Shown here one piece after another: positions 24,301 to 36,117 of a DNA stretch of 64,000 bases. Within the stretch, counting starts at the first letter, position 1; the number at the start of each line of letters is the position of its first letter. Origin of the DNA: Symsagittifera roscoffensis. Taxonomy: Eukaryota > Xenacoelomorpha > Acoela > Convolutidae. The stretch lies in the NCBI RefSeq assembly GCF_963678635.1, contig NC_087066.1:44193624-44257623 (forward strand). Direction: 5' to 3'. The notes beneath the pieces were generated by a model. That model was not told the origin of the DNA. It saw only the letters and a program-made list of their open reading frames with translations, and made no database searches. The translations under genes were made by a program, and so were the position numbers.

Positions 24301-27300
24301 AATGTTTTGACGCCAATTTCCACTGATTGTAAACCGGAACCTAAATTTTTTTTTGAAAGTTCTTCTAATTTTTGTTGGCAAAAATTGTCAAGAAGTTTCT
24401 AAGAAATCACAAAAATCGTCATATCTCCCAAACAAGGGTCTCTGGAACGTCATATTTTTTTCATACATCTCGCAACCCACAGTTAAAATTCCTTATGTTT
24501 TAGTCCAAGTTATTGCATTTATTGGATATTAAAAATTGAAAAATTAGAGTTGCCAGCCAGCTCGTGTTTACTTAACAGGTATCCATTTTGAAATTTATGA
24601 AAATAACTTTTAATTGTCGTAATGTTTGCCTTTTCTAATCGTTTTCGAGTTAGACCCTTGTCTTTTGAGAAGTCTTGATGCCCGGTAGACTACTGATTGA
24701 CTTTCAAAAAATTTTTGTCCAATGTTTCTTTCAGAAGCCTTAGTTTATTCCTACGAGTTTCTCGTAATGGAATTTTAAAATTAAATTAATAATAAAAAAA
24801 TTTCACTATGGAGATTATCGATCGTAGTAGGAATTTCAGTAGCTTGTAGACATGAAATTATGGTGTCAAATTTTCACGAAATTGTCTTCTGAGTTGTCAC
24901 CACATTTTCGAAAATATATTTCAATACCTTTTTATGAAGCATGAAAATTGGCAGCAAGGAGGAGAAACTACAATCGTAGAGACAACCGTGAAAATAATCA
25001 CTGATTGTTTTGGTAATAGCGTTTTTTCATGGTTTAAGTGGGAAAAAAGATAGTTTTCAATCAACGTACACCATCAGATACTATTTAGAAATTGGTTCAT
25101 TTTTATGTCAAATTGTTCAATTGAAAAGTCATCCAGCTGGAAGACTTTACAGTCATTTTTTGTTTTATTCATTTATTCATCAATTTATTGGCATTAAGCC
25201 AATAATTCAATTAACGGATGTCCTTATTTTTCAAATTGTCTGCTTGTCCCAATGCAAAGACATTGGTGTCTTCCGCATAAACAACAATTTCGGATGTTTT
25301 ACAGACACGAAATAGGTATTTCAGGTAAAAATGAAACAGTAATGGACCTACAATCGATCCTTTGAACACGTTATTGTTGACCAGTTGGAAGATCTCACAT
25401 TTATTTCCACACGTTGATTACTTTTTTGTTAGTACGAACCAAACCAATCTTTGCTATTCCCTCTAATGTAGTATGATTCCAATTTCTGTAACAAAACGGT
25501 TATACCAAATGCTTTTTTCAAATGGAATAAAGTAATTATTTTTTGCTTGCCGCATGTCAGCTTTTTTTCGGTAAAAATAACAAGAGCGCCAATCGTACTT
25601 TGCTTCGATCGATACCAAATTTTCTGCAATTAATCAGCTAAGACTTTTCCAGATCATTTTATAGGAGCGATATTGGTCTGTAATTATTTTCATTAACTCT
25701 AGCACCTCTTTTTTGCATTGGCATTGCTTTTGCTTTCTCTTTTCATTTTATCGGGGAAAATGTCTTTCACGAAAGACTTGTTTATGAGCGAAGTAATTAA
25801 GGAACGGTAGCAATATGTTGTTGATATTGTCATCTCCGATTATGAATTTTTGGCGAGATTATCCAGTATCGTTGCCGGTACTGTAAAGTCGGTGCCATTT
25901 GCTAAGAAAAAAAAAGTTTTTCATTAACCGCAACTGCTGAAGGAGTATTGCAATATTGTAGACAAGATGCCAGCTTTGGTGCACAGGTATCAATTCTATT
26001 TTTCCGCTTGGATCGGTAATAAGCTTAAAGGTATTTCCTGATTCTCCTTTGCAGAAAACTTTTTCATAAACGTTGAACTTTGTTTCTAGTGGTCGTTAAA
26101 TTTTCAGTGTGTTGTTGAACCTTGCATTGCTGCTTAAAATGTAATTTAATTAAAAACTGCGGTAAAATTGTTAAATGATGCGGAAGGCTGAGAATTATAA
26201 CAAATGTTTTGGTTGTGATTGCAAACCGCTAATATACATGACAGCTGCGTGTTTCTATCCAACAATTTTTAGACCGCGGGAAGGTTGATTTTACCCGTTT
26301 TTGTTTAAACTGTAGAGTCCATTGCAATAGGATCGGATAATGAGCAAAGAAATTTTGGTATTCCAAAACATGGTCATCAGTTTCGCTTAAATTTAGGTAA
26401 AAAATTTATCTAGGTAGTTGTTTGTTGTTTCAGTAACTCCTCATGCTGTTGTATCATCTCATTTATAGACATTTCACCGTTCAGGTAGTTGTTGGATAAC
26501 TGATTTGTCTGCAAATAACGATAATAAAATTACCACAAATTCTAATTAGTAATGATGGCGAGTAGATAGTTTGCCAAGAACTATCTAGTTGATTGATGAA
26601 GCCGGGCTTGTTTGTCCTTGTAGGGTTGTATATTACTTTTCTTTTGGTTTTCAGTGTTTGCTACTCCGCTTTCCTCGATTCTCCATTGATTTCAAAAATA
26701 TAAAACCAGAGCGTATTTGTATCATAACCCACATCCACGGGTTTTCCGGAGGTATGTTACGAAATGATTATAGCCATCAACGAGGCATCATTTTTTTCTG
26801 TTAACCATGTTTCTGATAAGCATAAATGAAAGGAGACTCTCAGGACTATAATAGTGCTTCCAGTCCATTAAGATTACCCTTCAGAGAGCGAGCATTTAAT
26901 TGTAGTCCAGAAATTTTATTTTCCTGAGAGGCCTCTGATTGGTAGGAAATCACCAGTAAAACAACTCATAGCATCATTAAAACTATGAATCTAGTACATG
27001 ACCGCCTTTATAGGGCCGGTTATTTTATTGGTATAACTCATTTCTGTATTGAAGATTTTTATGTATCTGGACAAAACGGATGCAATGCACGCAGCAGTTT
27101 GAGGAATTTGAGTCTCGCCTCTGTTGAACTTTCTATTTTTTAGAGATCTTTTGTGCTTTCTCGTTCAGTTGGCGCTTTTTTCGTCAAAAACGAACAATGA
27201 TGGGTTTTCCTGGACCTGGTAGACAATTCTCATATGGGTTTCCCCTGACATAAAGAGAAATACTAAAATGTACTCAGCTTCGAAAAAGTTTGACTCAGGT

Positions 27301-30300
27301 CTGGGCGTTTTCCTTTTGTCTAAATGTTTAGCAAAATTTTTGGTTCTTTTCATTTAAAAGAAAGTTATATGAAACCATTTACGTTATGGCACTAGGGATT
27401 TTTCTCTGACACCCTCTAATCAAATGTTCAAACGACGCCTCTGAAACAGTTTTTTTTTTGGTTTTTTTCGGGCTTTATTGTTATAAACAGTTTCATCCAT
27501 AATATGTCAAATTTTCAAGCATGAATCTCTAGCAGTTGTAGAGAAAACGGCAGAAACGTGAACAGTTTTTTGTTCATTTTAAAGCTTGAAAACAAAAGTT
27601 GCTACTTCTTTGTCCCTTGACTGTGCATTCATGTGACTATTTGAGTGAGTGAGATTTATCCTCAAGCGCCTGATTGTATCAAAAGAATGGTTAATTTAGG
27701 CATGATTGCCTTGCAGAATCTTGATTTAAGTAATGAAATTTTCTGTGTACTTATTGAAATGTATCTACAAGAATATTGGGCTCAAGCGTTACCATTTAAT
27801 TCACTTGTGCTTCTAAACAGTCTTTTAACTCATTTCTTGAAGGAATCGGCGAAGCTGGGGGTGTTAAAAAGAGTCGAAGTACCAGAGCCCCGAAAAATGA
27901 AAAGCGTTCAAAAGTTTTGAAAACTCAAGCTTCATGTATATATTGTTCCTAATTTCGACGAAAGGGCGGATTATTTATGCTTCTTGGTTTTTTATTCAGT
28001 CAATTTTTGACTAATTAGTTAGGCGTGATTATTTTTCTTTGCGCTTAATTTTTTCCTGTAGCTTATTTGTTTGCTAACAAATTTCTAAGACGCGGAATGA
28101 GTGAGGGACGATTGTTTGGTTTAATTAATTCAACAAAATTTTTTTTTGTGTTACTGCTGCTGCTTATGGTTTATTACGGGGGCTGAGTATCTGCTGTTCT
28201 CGTATAGTCATATAGTTCGATTTCTGAAAAATTCGCTCTACACTCACTGAAAATAAACCAACTTGACGTTCTAGCCTTATCTGCCAATTGTTGTCTTGAA
28301 AAGACTCTAGTAGATGAATTTAGTCTTGCATTATCTTGAAAGATGAACACAATATGCACGAGTTTTGCAAGGTCTTGCCAAATATACATTGTCTATTGAC
28401 TAGAAGTGCAATTAACTGCAATCCAGGCTATCTTCTAGAGCAAAACACGTTTTTTTATATTTTTTTCTCATTTCACAAAATTTTCGCTCGTAGAAGTTTC
28501 TTTTTGGTTTTTGGGATAGACAGCAAAAATAGGCCACATTCTGATATTATAATTCCTTAAATGGAATTATTTTTGGTTCTCGCATGTTTTTCGTGGTTTA
28601 TTGAACTTTTAGTGCACTTCGATAGCACTGATATAAAATGATCAGATAAAATGAACTCATATCAAAAATTGAAACTCGTTTCTCTCAAGTTTGGCAATTT
28701 TGGGACAAAAAATGGGAAGATTAAATGCGAAATGTTAAATGATGCGGAAGGCTGAAAATTATAATAAGTTTTTTGGTTGTGGTTGCAAACCGCTAATATA
28801 CATAACAGCTGCGTGTTGCGTGTTTCTATCCAACAATTTTTAGACCGCGGGAAGGTTGATTTTACCCGTTTTTGTTTAAACTGTAGAGTCCATTGCAATA
28901 GGATCGGATAATGAGCAAAGAAATTTTGGTATTCCAAAACATGGTCATCAGTTTCGCTTAAATTTAGGTAAAAAATTTATCTAGGTAGTTGTTTGTTGTT
29001 TCAGTAACTCCTCATGCTGTTGTATCATCTCATTTATAGACATTTCACCGTTCAGGTAGTTGTTGGATAACTGATTTGTCTGCAAATAACGATAATAAAA
29101 TTACCACAAATTCTAATTAGTAATGATGGCGAGTAGATAGTTTGCCAAGAACTATCTAGTTGATTGATGAAGCCGGGCTTGTTTGTCCTTGTAGGGTTGT
29201 ATATTACTTTTCTTTTGGTTTTCAGTGTTTGCTACTCCGCTTTCCTCGATTCTCCATTGATTTCAAAAATATAAAACCAGAGCGTATTTGTATCATAACC
29301 CACATCCACGGGTTTTCCGGAGGTATGTTACGAAATGATTATAGCCATCAACGAGGCATCATTTTTTTCTGTTAACCATGTTTCTGATAAGCATAAATGA
29401 AAGGAGACTCTCAGGACTATAATAGTGCTTCCAGTCCATTAAGATTACCCTTCAGAGAGCGAGCATTTAATTGTAGTCCAGAAATTTTATTTTCCTGAGA
29501 GGCCTCTGATTGATAGGAAATCACCAGTAAAACAACTCATAGCATCATTAAAACTATGAATCTAGTACATGACCGCCTTTATAGGGCCGGTTATTTTATT
29601 GGTATAACTCATTTCTGTATTGAAGATTTTTATGTATCTGGACAAAACGGATGCAATGCACGCAGCAGTTTGAGGAATTTGAGTCTCGCCTCTGTTGAAC
29701 TTTCTATTTTTTAGAGATCTTTTGTGCTTTCTCGTTCAGTTGGCGCTTTTTTCGTCAAAAACGAACAATGATGGGTTTTCCTGGACCTGGTAGACAATTC
29801 TCATATGGGTTTCCCCTGACATAAAGAGAAATACTAAAATGTACTCAGCTTCGAAAAAGTTTGACTCAGGTCTGGGCGTTTTCCTTTTGTCTAAATGTTT
29901 AGCAAAATTTTTGGTTCTTTTCATTTAAAAGAAAGTTATATGAAACCATTTACGTTATGGCACTAGGGATTTTTCTCTGACACCCTCTAATCAAATGTTC
30001 AAACGACGCCTCTGAAACAGTTTTTTTTTTTGGTTTTTTTCGGGCTTTATTGTTATAAACAGTTTCATCCATAATATGTCAAATTTTCAAGCATGAATCT
30101 CTAGCAGTTGTAGAGAAAACGGCAGAAACGTGAACAGTTTTTTGTTCATTTTAAAGCTTGAAAACAAAAGTTGCTACTTCTTTGTCCCTTGACTGTGCAT
30201 TCATGTGACTATTTGAGTGAGTGAGATTTATCCTCAAGCGCCTGATTGTATCAAAAGAATGGTTAATTTAGGCATGATTGCCTTGCAGAATCTTGATTTA

Positions 30301-33300
30301 AGTAATGAAATTTTCTGTGTACTTATTGAAATGTATCTACAAGAATATTGGGCTCAAGCGTTACCATTTAATTCACTTGTGCTTCTAAACAGTCTTTTAA
30401 CTCATTTCTTGAAGGAATCGGCGAAGCTGGGGGTGTTAAAAAGAGTCGAAGTACCAGAGCCCCGAAAAATGAAAAGCGTTCAAAAGTTTTGAAAACTCAA
30501 GCTTCATGTATATATTGTTCCTAATTTCGACGAAAGGGCGGATTATTTATGCTTCTTGGTTTTTTATTCAGTCAATTTTTGACTAATTAGTTAGGCGTGA
30601 TTATTTTTCTTTGCGCTTAATTTTTTCCTGTAGCTTATTTGTTTGCTAACAAATTTCTAAGACGCGGAATGAGTGAGGGACGATTGTTTGGTTTAATTAA
30701 TTCAACAAAATTTTTTTTTGTGTTACTTCTGCTGCTTATGGTTTATTACGGGGGCTGAGTATCTGCTGTTCTCGTATAGTCATATAGTTCGATTTCTGAA
30801 AAATTCGCTCTACACTCACTGAAAATAAACCAACTTGACGTTCTAGCCTTATCTGCCAATTGTTGTCTTGAAAAGACTCTAGTAGATGAATTTAGTCTTG
30901 CATTATCTTGAAAGATGAACACAATATGCACGAGTTTTGCAAGGTCTTGCCAAATATACATTGTCTATTGACTAGGAGTGCAATTAACTGCAATCCAGGC
31001 TATCTTCTAGAGCAAAACACGTTTTTTTATATTTTTTTCTCATTTCACAAAATTTTCGCTCGTAGAAGTTTCTTTTTGGTTTTTGGGATAGACAGCAAAA
31101 ATAGGCCACATTCTGATATTATAATTCCTTAAATGGAATTATTTTTGGTTCTCGCATGTTTTTCGTGGTTTATTGAACTTTTAGTGCACTTCGATAGCAC
31201 TGATATAAAATGATCAGATAAAATGAACTCATATCAAAAATTGAAACTCGTTTCTCTCAAATTTGGCAATTTTGGGACAAAAAAATGGGAAGATTAAATG
31301 CGAGATGTTAAATGATGCGGAAGGCTGAAAATTATAATAAATTTTTTGGTTGTGGTTGCAAACCGCTAATATACATAACAGCTGCGTGTTGCGTGTTTAT
31401 ATACAACAATTTTTAGGTCACGGGATGGTTGATTTTACCCGTTTTTGTTTAAACTGTAGAGTCCATTGCAATAGGATCGGATAATGAGCAAAGAAATTTT
31501 GGTATTCCAAAACATGGTCATCAGTTTCGCGTAAGTTTAGGTAAATAATTTATCTAGGCAGGTTTTTGTTGTTTCAGTAGCTCCTGATGCTGTTGTTTCA
31601 TCTCATTTATAGACATTTCACAGTTCAGGTAGTTGTTGGATAACTGATTTGTCTGCAAATATCGCTAATAAAATCACCACAAATTCTAATTAGTAATGAT
31701 GGCGAGTATATAGTTTGCAAAGAACTATCTAGTTGATTGATGAAGCCGGGTTTGTTTGTCCTTGGAGGGTTGTATATGACTTCTTTTGGTTTTCAGTTTT
31801 TGCTACACCGCTTTACTCGATCCTCCATTGTTTTCAAAAATATAAAACCAGAGCGTTTTTGTATCATAACCCACATCCACTGGGTTTTCCGACGGTATGT
31901 TACAAAATGATTATAGCCGTCAACGAGGCATCAATTACAATCATTTTTTTCTGTTAACCATGTTTCTGATAAGCATAAATGAAAGGAGGAGACTCTCAGG
32001 ACTGTATAATAGTGCTTCCAGTTGATAAAGATCACCTTTCAGAGAGCGAGCATTTAAATGTAGCACGGAAATTTTATTTTCCGGAAGGGCCTCTGATTGG
32101 TAGGAAAACATCAGTAAAACAACTCATAGCATCATTAAAACTATGAATCTAGTGCATGACCGCCTTTATAGGGCCGGTTATTTTATTGGTTTAACTCATT
32201 TCTGTATTGAAGAAGATTTTTATCTCTCTAGACAAAGCCGATGCAATGCACTCAGCAGTTTGAGGAAGTTGAGTCTCGCCTCTGTTGAATTTTCTCATTT
32301 TTTTAAAGATCTTTTGTGCTTTCTCGTTCAGTTGGCGCTTTTTTCGTCAAAAACGAACATTGATGGGTTTTCCTGGACCTGGTAAAAGATTCTCATATGT
32401 GTTTCCCCTGACATAAAGAGAAATACTAAAGTGTACTCAGATTCGAAAAAATTTGACTCAGGTCATGGCGTTTTCCTAAACGAGTTGCTTGAATTTTTAG
32501 ACACCTTTTGTCTAAATGTTTAGCAAAATTTTTGGTTATTTTTATTTGAAAAGAAACTTATATGAAACCATTTACTTTGTGGCACTAGGGACTTCTCTAT
32601 GACACCCTCTAATCAAATGGTCAAACGACGCCTCTGAAACAGTTTTTTATGGTTTTTTTCTAGGTATATTCTTATAAACAGTTTCATCTATAATATGTCA
32701 AATTTTCAAGCATGAATCTCTAGCAGTTGTAGAGAAAACGGCAGAAACGTGAACATTTTTTTTGTTCATTTTAAAGCTTGAAAACAAAAGTTGCTATTTC
32801 TTTGTCCCTTGACTGTGCATTCATGTGACTATATGAGTGAGTGAGATTTATCCTCAAGCGCCTGATTGTATCAAAACGATGGTTAATTTAGTCATGATTG
32901 CCTTGCAGAATCTTGATTTAAGTAATGAAATTTCCTGTGTACTTATTAAAATGTATCTACAAGAATATTGGGCTCAAGTGTCACCATTTAATTCAGTTGT
33001 GATTCTAAACAGTCTTTTAACTGATTTCTTGAAGGAATCGGCGAGGCTGGGGGCGTTAAAGAGAGTCGAAGTACCAGAGCCCCGAAAAATGAAAAGCGTT
33101 CAAAAGTTTTGAAAATTCAAGCTTCATGAATTTATTGTTCCTATTTTCGAAGAAACGGCGGATTATTTATGCTTGTTGGTTTTTTATTCAGTCAATTTTT
33201 GACTAATTAATAAGGCGTGATTATTTTTCGTTTGCGCTGAATTTTGTCCAGTAGTTTATTTGTTTGCTAACAAATTTCTAAGAGGCGGAATGAGTGAGGG

Positions 33301-34474
33301 ACGATTGTTTGGTTTAATTAATTCAACAAAAATTATTTTGGGTTACTGCTGCTGCTTATGGTTTACTACGGGGGCTGAGTATCTGCTGTTCTCGTATAGT
33401 CATATAGTTCGATTTCTGAAAAAATTTCATAAAAAGTTAATAAAATTGAACAAATGTGACGTCAGCCTTTCAGGGATAGAGTGTTCCCTAAAAAAACAAG
33501 TGTGACAGAGGGGTCCGCCATCACGCTAGTTCTATACGAAACAGCAATTCAGTAAATTAATAGAAGCCACTCGGTCGTTTTCAAATTGTACTCGCAAACG
33601 TATTTGATCTTTTTAAATTGTGCTAACTTATTCGATGCTTTAATTGTCATCACCGAAGCAATAAACTAAAAAATTTTGAGGCACTATATTTGACGCTATC
33701 GAAGGGAATCGTTTAGTTTTTTGGGACCCCTAGATGGCGTCCCTTATGATGGAGAGACTGTCGGAAAATTAGTTTCAGCCACTCAAAATTGAGTATTCAA
33801 AACTCTCAAAGGAAATTGCGAAAATCTCAAATTATGCAAAAAAAATCCAGTCCGCTATACTAAGTTGAAAGGTTGCAAAATAATCAAATATATTTGTTTG
33901 CGTATTTGCAATCGGTTATTTTGTTAGCTTGTTTTGCTTTCTGACAATATTTTGTCCAATATTGTCAGATCGAAGACGCATTAGAAAACATTTACAACTT
34001 CAAGGAAAACTTCTGTGCAATTTTGGTACAAATTGTACTGCAAGTTGTGGCTGTGCAGCTAAAATTGTTTTTTTTTGCTAATTTTGACTTTTGCAAAAAC
34101 CATCTAGCGAATAGGAGCATCTAACGATTCTGATTGTTGGAAATATTTCATCATTTGATTGCTCCATCTTATTCCGAAAAATTGTTCCGACTGATCAACT
34201 CACCCCTGCTGGCGTTGATGATTGTCCCCCCACAAATTGAAACCCTGCCTTTAGTGTTATCTGGCTTATCAATCTGCAGATACACAGCCCACGGATGTTG
34301 GCTGTAGTCGGCGTCTTTCCCGTTGACCACACGGTTGCCGGAGTCTATAGTCCCCCAAAGAGACTCAGAGGCGAAAATTGCAGATATAGATATGCAGAAA
34401 ACATGGACCAAAATTGTTGAAAACCTGTTATTTACAGGTAGCTGTGTTCTCAAGTGACAGCTTTTCATCGTCAT
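18342..34474 (-). CDS. Trypsin-like serine protease (S1 family), about 16 kb, exons incomplete
   Basis: Exons in transcript order: A 34474-34204 (hydrophobic leader ILVHVFCISISAIFAS, activation site NRVVNGKDA, CGGTIIN); B 23651-23422 (VITAAHC with the catalytic His, EDIDVAAIQF with the catalytic Asp); C 20190-20089 (VIVIGWGTMENG...KTLQ); D about 19559-19414 (FCAGG, DSCQGDSGGP with the catalytic Ser; Asp six residues earlier implies cleavage after Lys/Arg); E 18500-18342 (GITSEGPTQCGESPGTYVMV). Junctions A-B (phase 1) and B-C (phase 0) join cleanly. C-D leaves a short gap, with TAG at 19562-19560 just before D, and D-E are out of phase by one base. Either a small exon was missed, there is a homopolymer indel, or the gene is decaying. 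The product should be secreted. LINE debris fills the largest intron. Confidence 0.8.
18660..19380. other. Protease intron D/E with dispersed repeat
   Basis: 18775-18960 resembles 46255-46380, with the AATGTAGA..TTTTT..GGTTAACAA block and a CTGCTTT/ATTTC block. No exon was recognised. Confidence 0.35.
19681..19718. repeat. Poly-C tract in protease intron
   Basis: A cytosine run of roughly 28 bases follows a C-rich lead. Similar tracts occur at 22857-22876 and 53853-53876, and a G run at 55455-55470. Confidence 0.9.
20646..20840 (-). pseudogene. Non-LTR retrotransposon RT fragment (Jockey/CR1-like style)
   Basis: The reverse-strand frame shows a GPIVFIPHVNDF block followed by KFADDTSS, the order expected for RT motifs B and C. 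The part upstream of motif B is too decayed to follow. It lies inside a protease intron on the gene's sense strand. Confidence 0.65.
21411..21470 (+). repeat. tRNA-like SINE head
   Basis: An A-box-like block (TTGGCTTAGAGTTAACGG) and a B-box (GGGACTCGAATCCC) are spaced as in a tRNA. The same block recurs at 47813-47905 and, degenerate, at 9395-9440. Confidence 0.6.
21830..22490 (+). repeat. Minisatellite array, family 1, second locus with Helitron-like end
   Basis: About four units are related to those at 12590-13612 (CTGTCAGAGTACC, GCGAATCTTGCCTCCAA, a CTGTAGTTGGGTACTGT-like block). The array ends in the hairpin GCAC...GTGC, then GTTACACGCTAG|T, near 22486. Confidence 0.6.
22491..23421. other. 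Protease intron, unassigned
   Basis: A less AT-rich, apparently unique segment (22550-22850) is followed by a poly-C run at 22857-22876. No exon was recognised. Confidence 0.35.
24257..24340 (-). other. Possible orphan signal-peptide exon
   Basis: Reverse-strand sequence between an acceptor (AAATTTAG) and a donor (TTACG|GTAATT) encodes a segment ending VKTLAVLLCLALFSQKSYG, a good secretion-signal core with a small-residue cleavage region. No ATG is present; a GTG stands where a start could have been. Its phase-1 donor is compatible with protease exon B. It may be a relic or alternative first exon, or part of a lost paralog. Confidence 0.3.
25190..26169 (-). pseudogene. LINE reverse transcriptase region, decayed
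   Basis: On the reverse strand, in order: an INKSFVKDIFPDKMK block (about 25760-25800); a NYRPIS-like block (25650-25690); LKKAFGITVLLQKLESYYI (RT motif A region, about 25470-25530); a WFGSYL block (about 25430); VGPLLFHFYL (motif B, about 25330); and YAEDTNVFALG (motif C with one Asp changed to Glu, about 25255-25285). Frameshifts and stops are many. The order matches Jockey/CR1-type LINEs. It continues the endonuclease part contained in the repeats at 26170-33425. Confidence 0.75.
26170..28733 (-). mobile_element. Tandem unit 1 of a LINE 5' region (about 2.57 kb)
   Basis: Reverse-strand content includes the start of an APE-type endonuclease domain, LQLNARSLKGNLNGLEALL at about 26880-26940, and a following block NYLNGEMSINEMIQQHEELL near 26440-26500. 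Upstream lies ORF1- or 5'UTR-like sequence. Stops interrupt the frames. This unit adjoins the RT part and is nearly identical to unit 2. Confidence 0.7.
28734..31306 (-). mobile_element. Tandem unit 2 of the LINE 5' region
   Basis: Nearly every base of unit 1 is repeated at a spacing of 2571-2572 bp; visible differences are single bases and a 7-bp insertion (GCGTGTT) near 28820. The very high identity points to a recent duplication. Confidence 0.85.
31307..33425 (-). mobile_element. Tandem unit 3, partial and more diverged
   Basis: It is collinear with units 1 and 2 but carries many substitutions and small indels, for example an extra block near 32475-32510. Similarity stops after GATTTCTGAAAAA at about 33425, where units 1 and 2 continue for another 500 bp and this copy has unique sequence. 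Confidence 0.8.
33426..33533 (-). promoter_or_regulatory. Possible LINE 5' end with a CRE palindrome
   Basis: On the LINE sense strand, sequence starting near ACTAGCGTGATGGCGGACC leads into the 5' region of unit 3. A perfect TGACGTCA lies at 33457-33464. CRE/ATF sites and GGCGG-type starts occur in some internal retroelement promoters. The role is inferred. Confidence 0.3.
33534..34203. other. Protease intron A, unassigned
   Basis: AT-rich, with no exon or repeat identity recognised. A short inverted segment (ACAATATTTTGTCCAATATTGT) lies near 33944-33966. Confidence 0.35.
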
Positions 34475-35153
34475 GCAGTAGTTTGCATGCTGTATTTTTT
34501 ATTTAGAAATGTATGTGTAATATTTTTATTTGGAAGAACTTGATTAAAACAGTGGAAAAGTAGCTCGTTGTGATTTGGTTTCTAAGTAGTCAGAAGTCAA
34601 AACATTTTTGTTTCCGTGCTTGAGTAATTTTACCGCGAAAGTCGTCCAATTAAATTTCATTTCAGACGTAAATCTTTTCCAAATTTATTGTTTCAGAAAA
34701 TTGGTTTCCTATAGCCTAGATTCGTGAAATCTTTTTCCGATTTGAGCTTGATTTGGTAAAATATTAATAGGAATTTCTCAAGTTTGTTTTCTCTTTTTTT
34801 TTAAAGCAAAGAAATGAAAAAGAGCAGTCTGTTGCTGTGTGGGTAGGACATAACTCGGACCACTTATACCTTTCTCTGATCTAATTAAGTTTTTTTTCGT
34901 GTTCGCACATGCTCAAAGGAGTGTTAATATAGCGTAGGATTTGTTCCACGTTATTGTACGAACCTCATTTATTTTGCAAAATTAAACAAAATACGACCCG
35001 CGATGTTTGTGGGCGCAATAGCAAGATTACCAAGCCGCTTCTGAGACCCTAAATGGTTTACATGGCAAGTTTAGTTTCAGTGCGTGGTAATTCGATAACG
35101 GAAACTATTATCATGTCTATGAACTCTTAAAGGTCTTTAGGGTCTTCGAACCC

Positions 35154-35500
35154 AAGACGCAATGGCTAAGTGATTAAGGCAAGTGATTCGCAGGTCCGAA
35201 CTCCAATCCCGTTGTCTCAATTGTAATCCTGATTTTCTTTTGAGGTATTTTTTTTGCAGTTTTCTTAGCTGTATTTTGTAGCTCTTTTCGCCGATTTATT
35301 GTGTACAGCTTAAATTCTATTGGAAAGTTTATTAGTATGTGGTTTTTCGCTTGAGTTGAGGATGCTTTCATTTGCTGCCTGATAATGATTACTTAAGTGT
35401 TTGTGAAAATTTTAACCATAAGATCTCCACTGCTGATTTGTCCAGGGGACTGTCTGAGTGTTTCACTCAGTAAGTAGTAGGTTCGAAGCTCGCTGTCGCT
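35154..35500 (+). repeat. Two tRNA-like SINE heads
   Basis: 35154-35210 has an A-box-like block (ATGGCTAAGTGATTAAGG) and a weak B-box (GTCCGAACTCCAATCCC). 35441-35500 has TGTCTGAGTG and GGTTCGAAGC. Both are on the + strand, with no pairing acceptor stems. Confidence 0.45.
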
Positions 35501-35619
35501 AGGTTTTTGCAGGCTTATTTTTACATCCCACTTTTTGTATTTTGGTGAAATGTTAGAGCTCATTTTGCTCCTTTTGTTGCTTTTTGTGAATTGGAGCTTT
35601 TCTGCTGTGGAAAATGATG

Positions 35620-36117
35620 TTTACACAAGCAAAGCTTATGTGATAGTGTGACCTCTCTTTTTTTCCAACTTTAGTCGCAAATATTTGTGTTCTTGTTCAT
35701 TTTGAAAGTGTTCATTTTGATCAATAACCAGCTATTAAGTACAGCCAATGCTAAGGATATTAAGACAGACTATTATATTACAAAAAGCAGTTTAGCTTCA
35801 AGGTATCATGGATCTGTAGCGTACAGGTAGGAAAGGAGAACCGTAACAAACTAAGAGAGTTCGAACCAGGGCAGGGTCGGATGTTTTTAATGAACTTTTT
35901 CATGTATTAGTTAAAAAAAATTTTTTCAAATTGATTGGTACTGCTAATCCGTAATAATTGGCTTGCTTGCGTCACTTAGCAATTATGTAGGTCAAAATTG
36001 GCGTGAGTCACTAAGAAATTTTGTAGTCTCGGAGTTTTAATCATTCAGTTATTCCCAGTAGCGTTATCGGTCATATTTTTGCTTGTGTATGCGAAGTGCA
36101 ACTTCGCCTTCGTTTAA
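35620..36117 (+). repeat. About 490-bp dispersed repeat, copy 2
   Basis: Collinear with 11030-11528 (GTTTACACAAGCAAAG, TCAATAACCAGCTATTAAGT, GGGCAGGGTCGGATG) and ends in the hairpin tail at 36081-36117. Confidence 0.65.

Noticed and set aside
26589-31957. Repeated 71-74 codon frames at 26589, 29160 and 31733 as a conserved small protein
   Set aside because: They overlap the LINE endonuclease region on the other strand and are repeated only because the DNA is duplicated.
27645-33112. A 91-codon frame on the + strand found in all three 2.57-kb units (27645, 30217, 32837) as a possible gene
   Set aside because: It starts with GTG, lies antisense to LINE coding sequence, and between units 1 and 3 all but one of about 13 base changes alter the amino acid, so there is no sign of selection to keep a protein.
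33480-33533. Helitron 3' end at CGCTAG|T next to tandem unit 3
   Set aside because: No convincing hairpin precedes it, and it fits better as the 5' end of the reverse-strand LINE. The CGCTAG|T near 15660 was rejected for the same lack of a hairpin.
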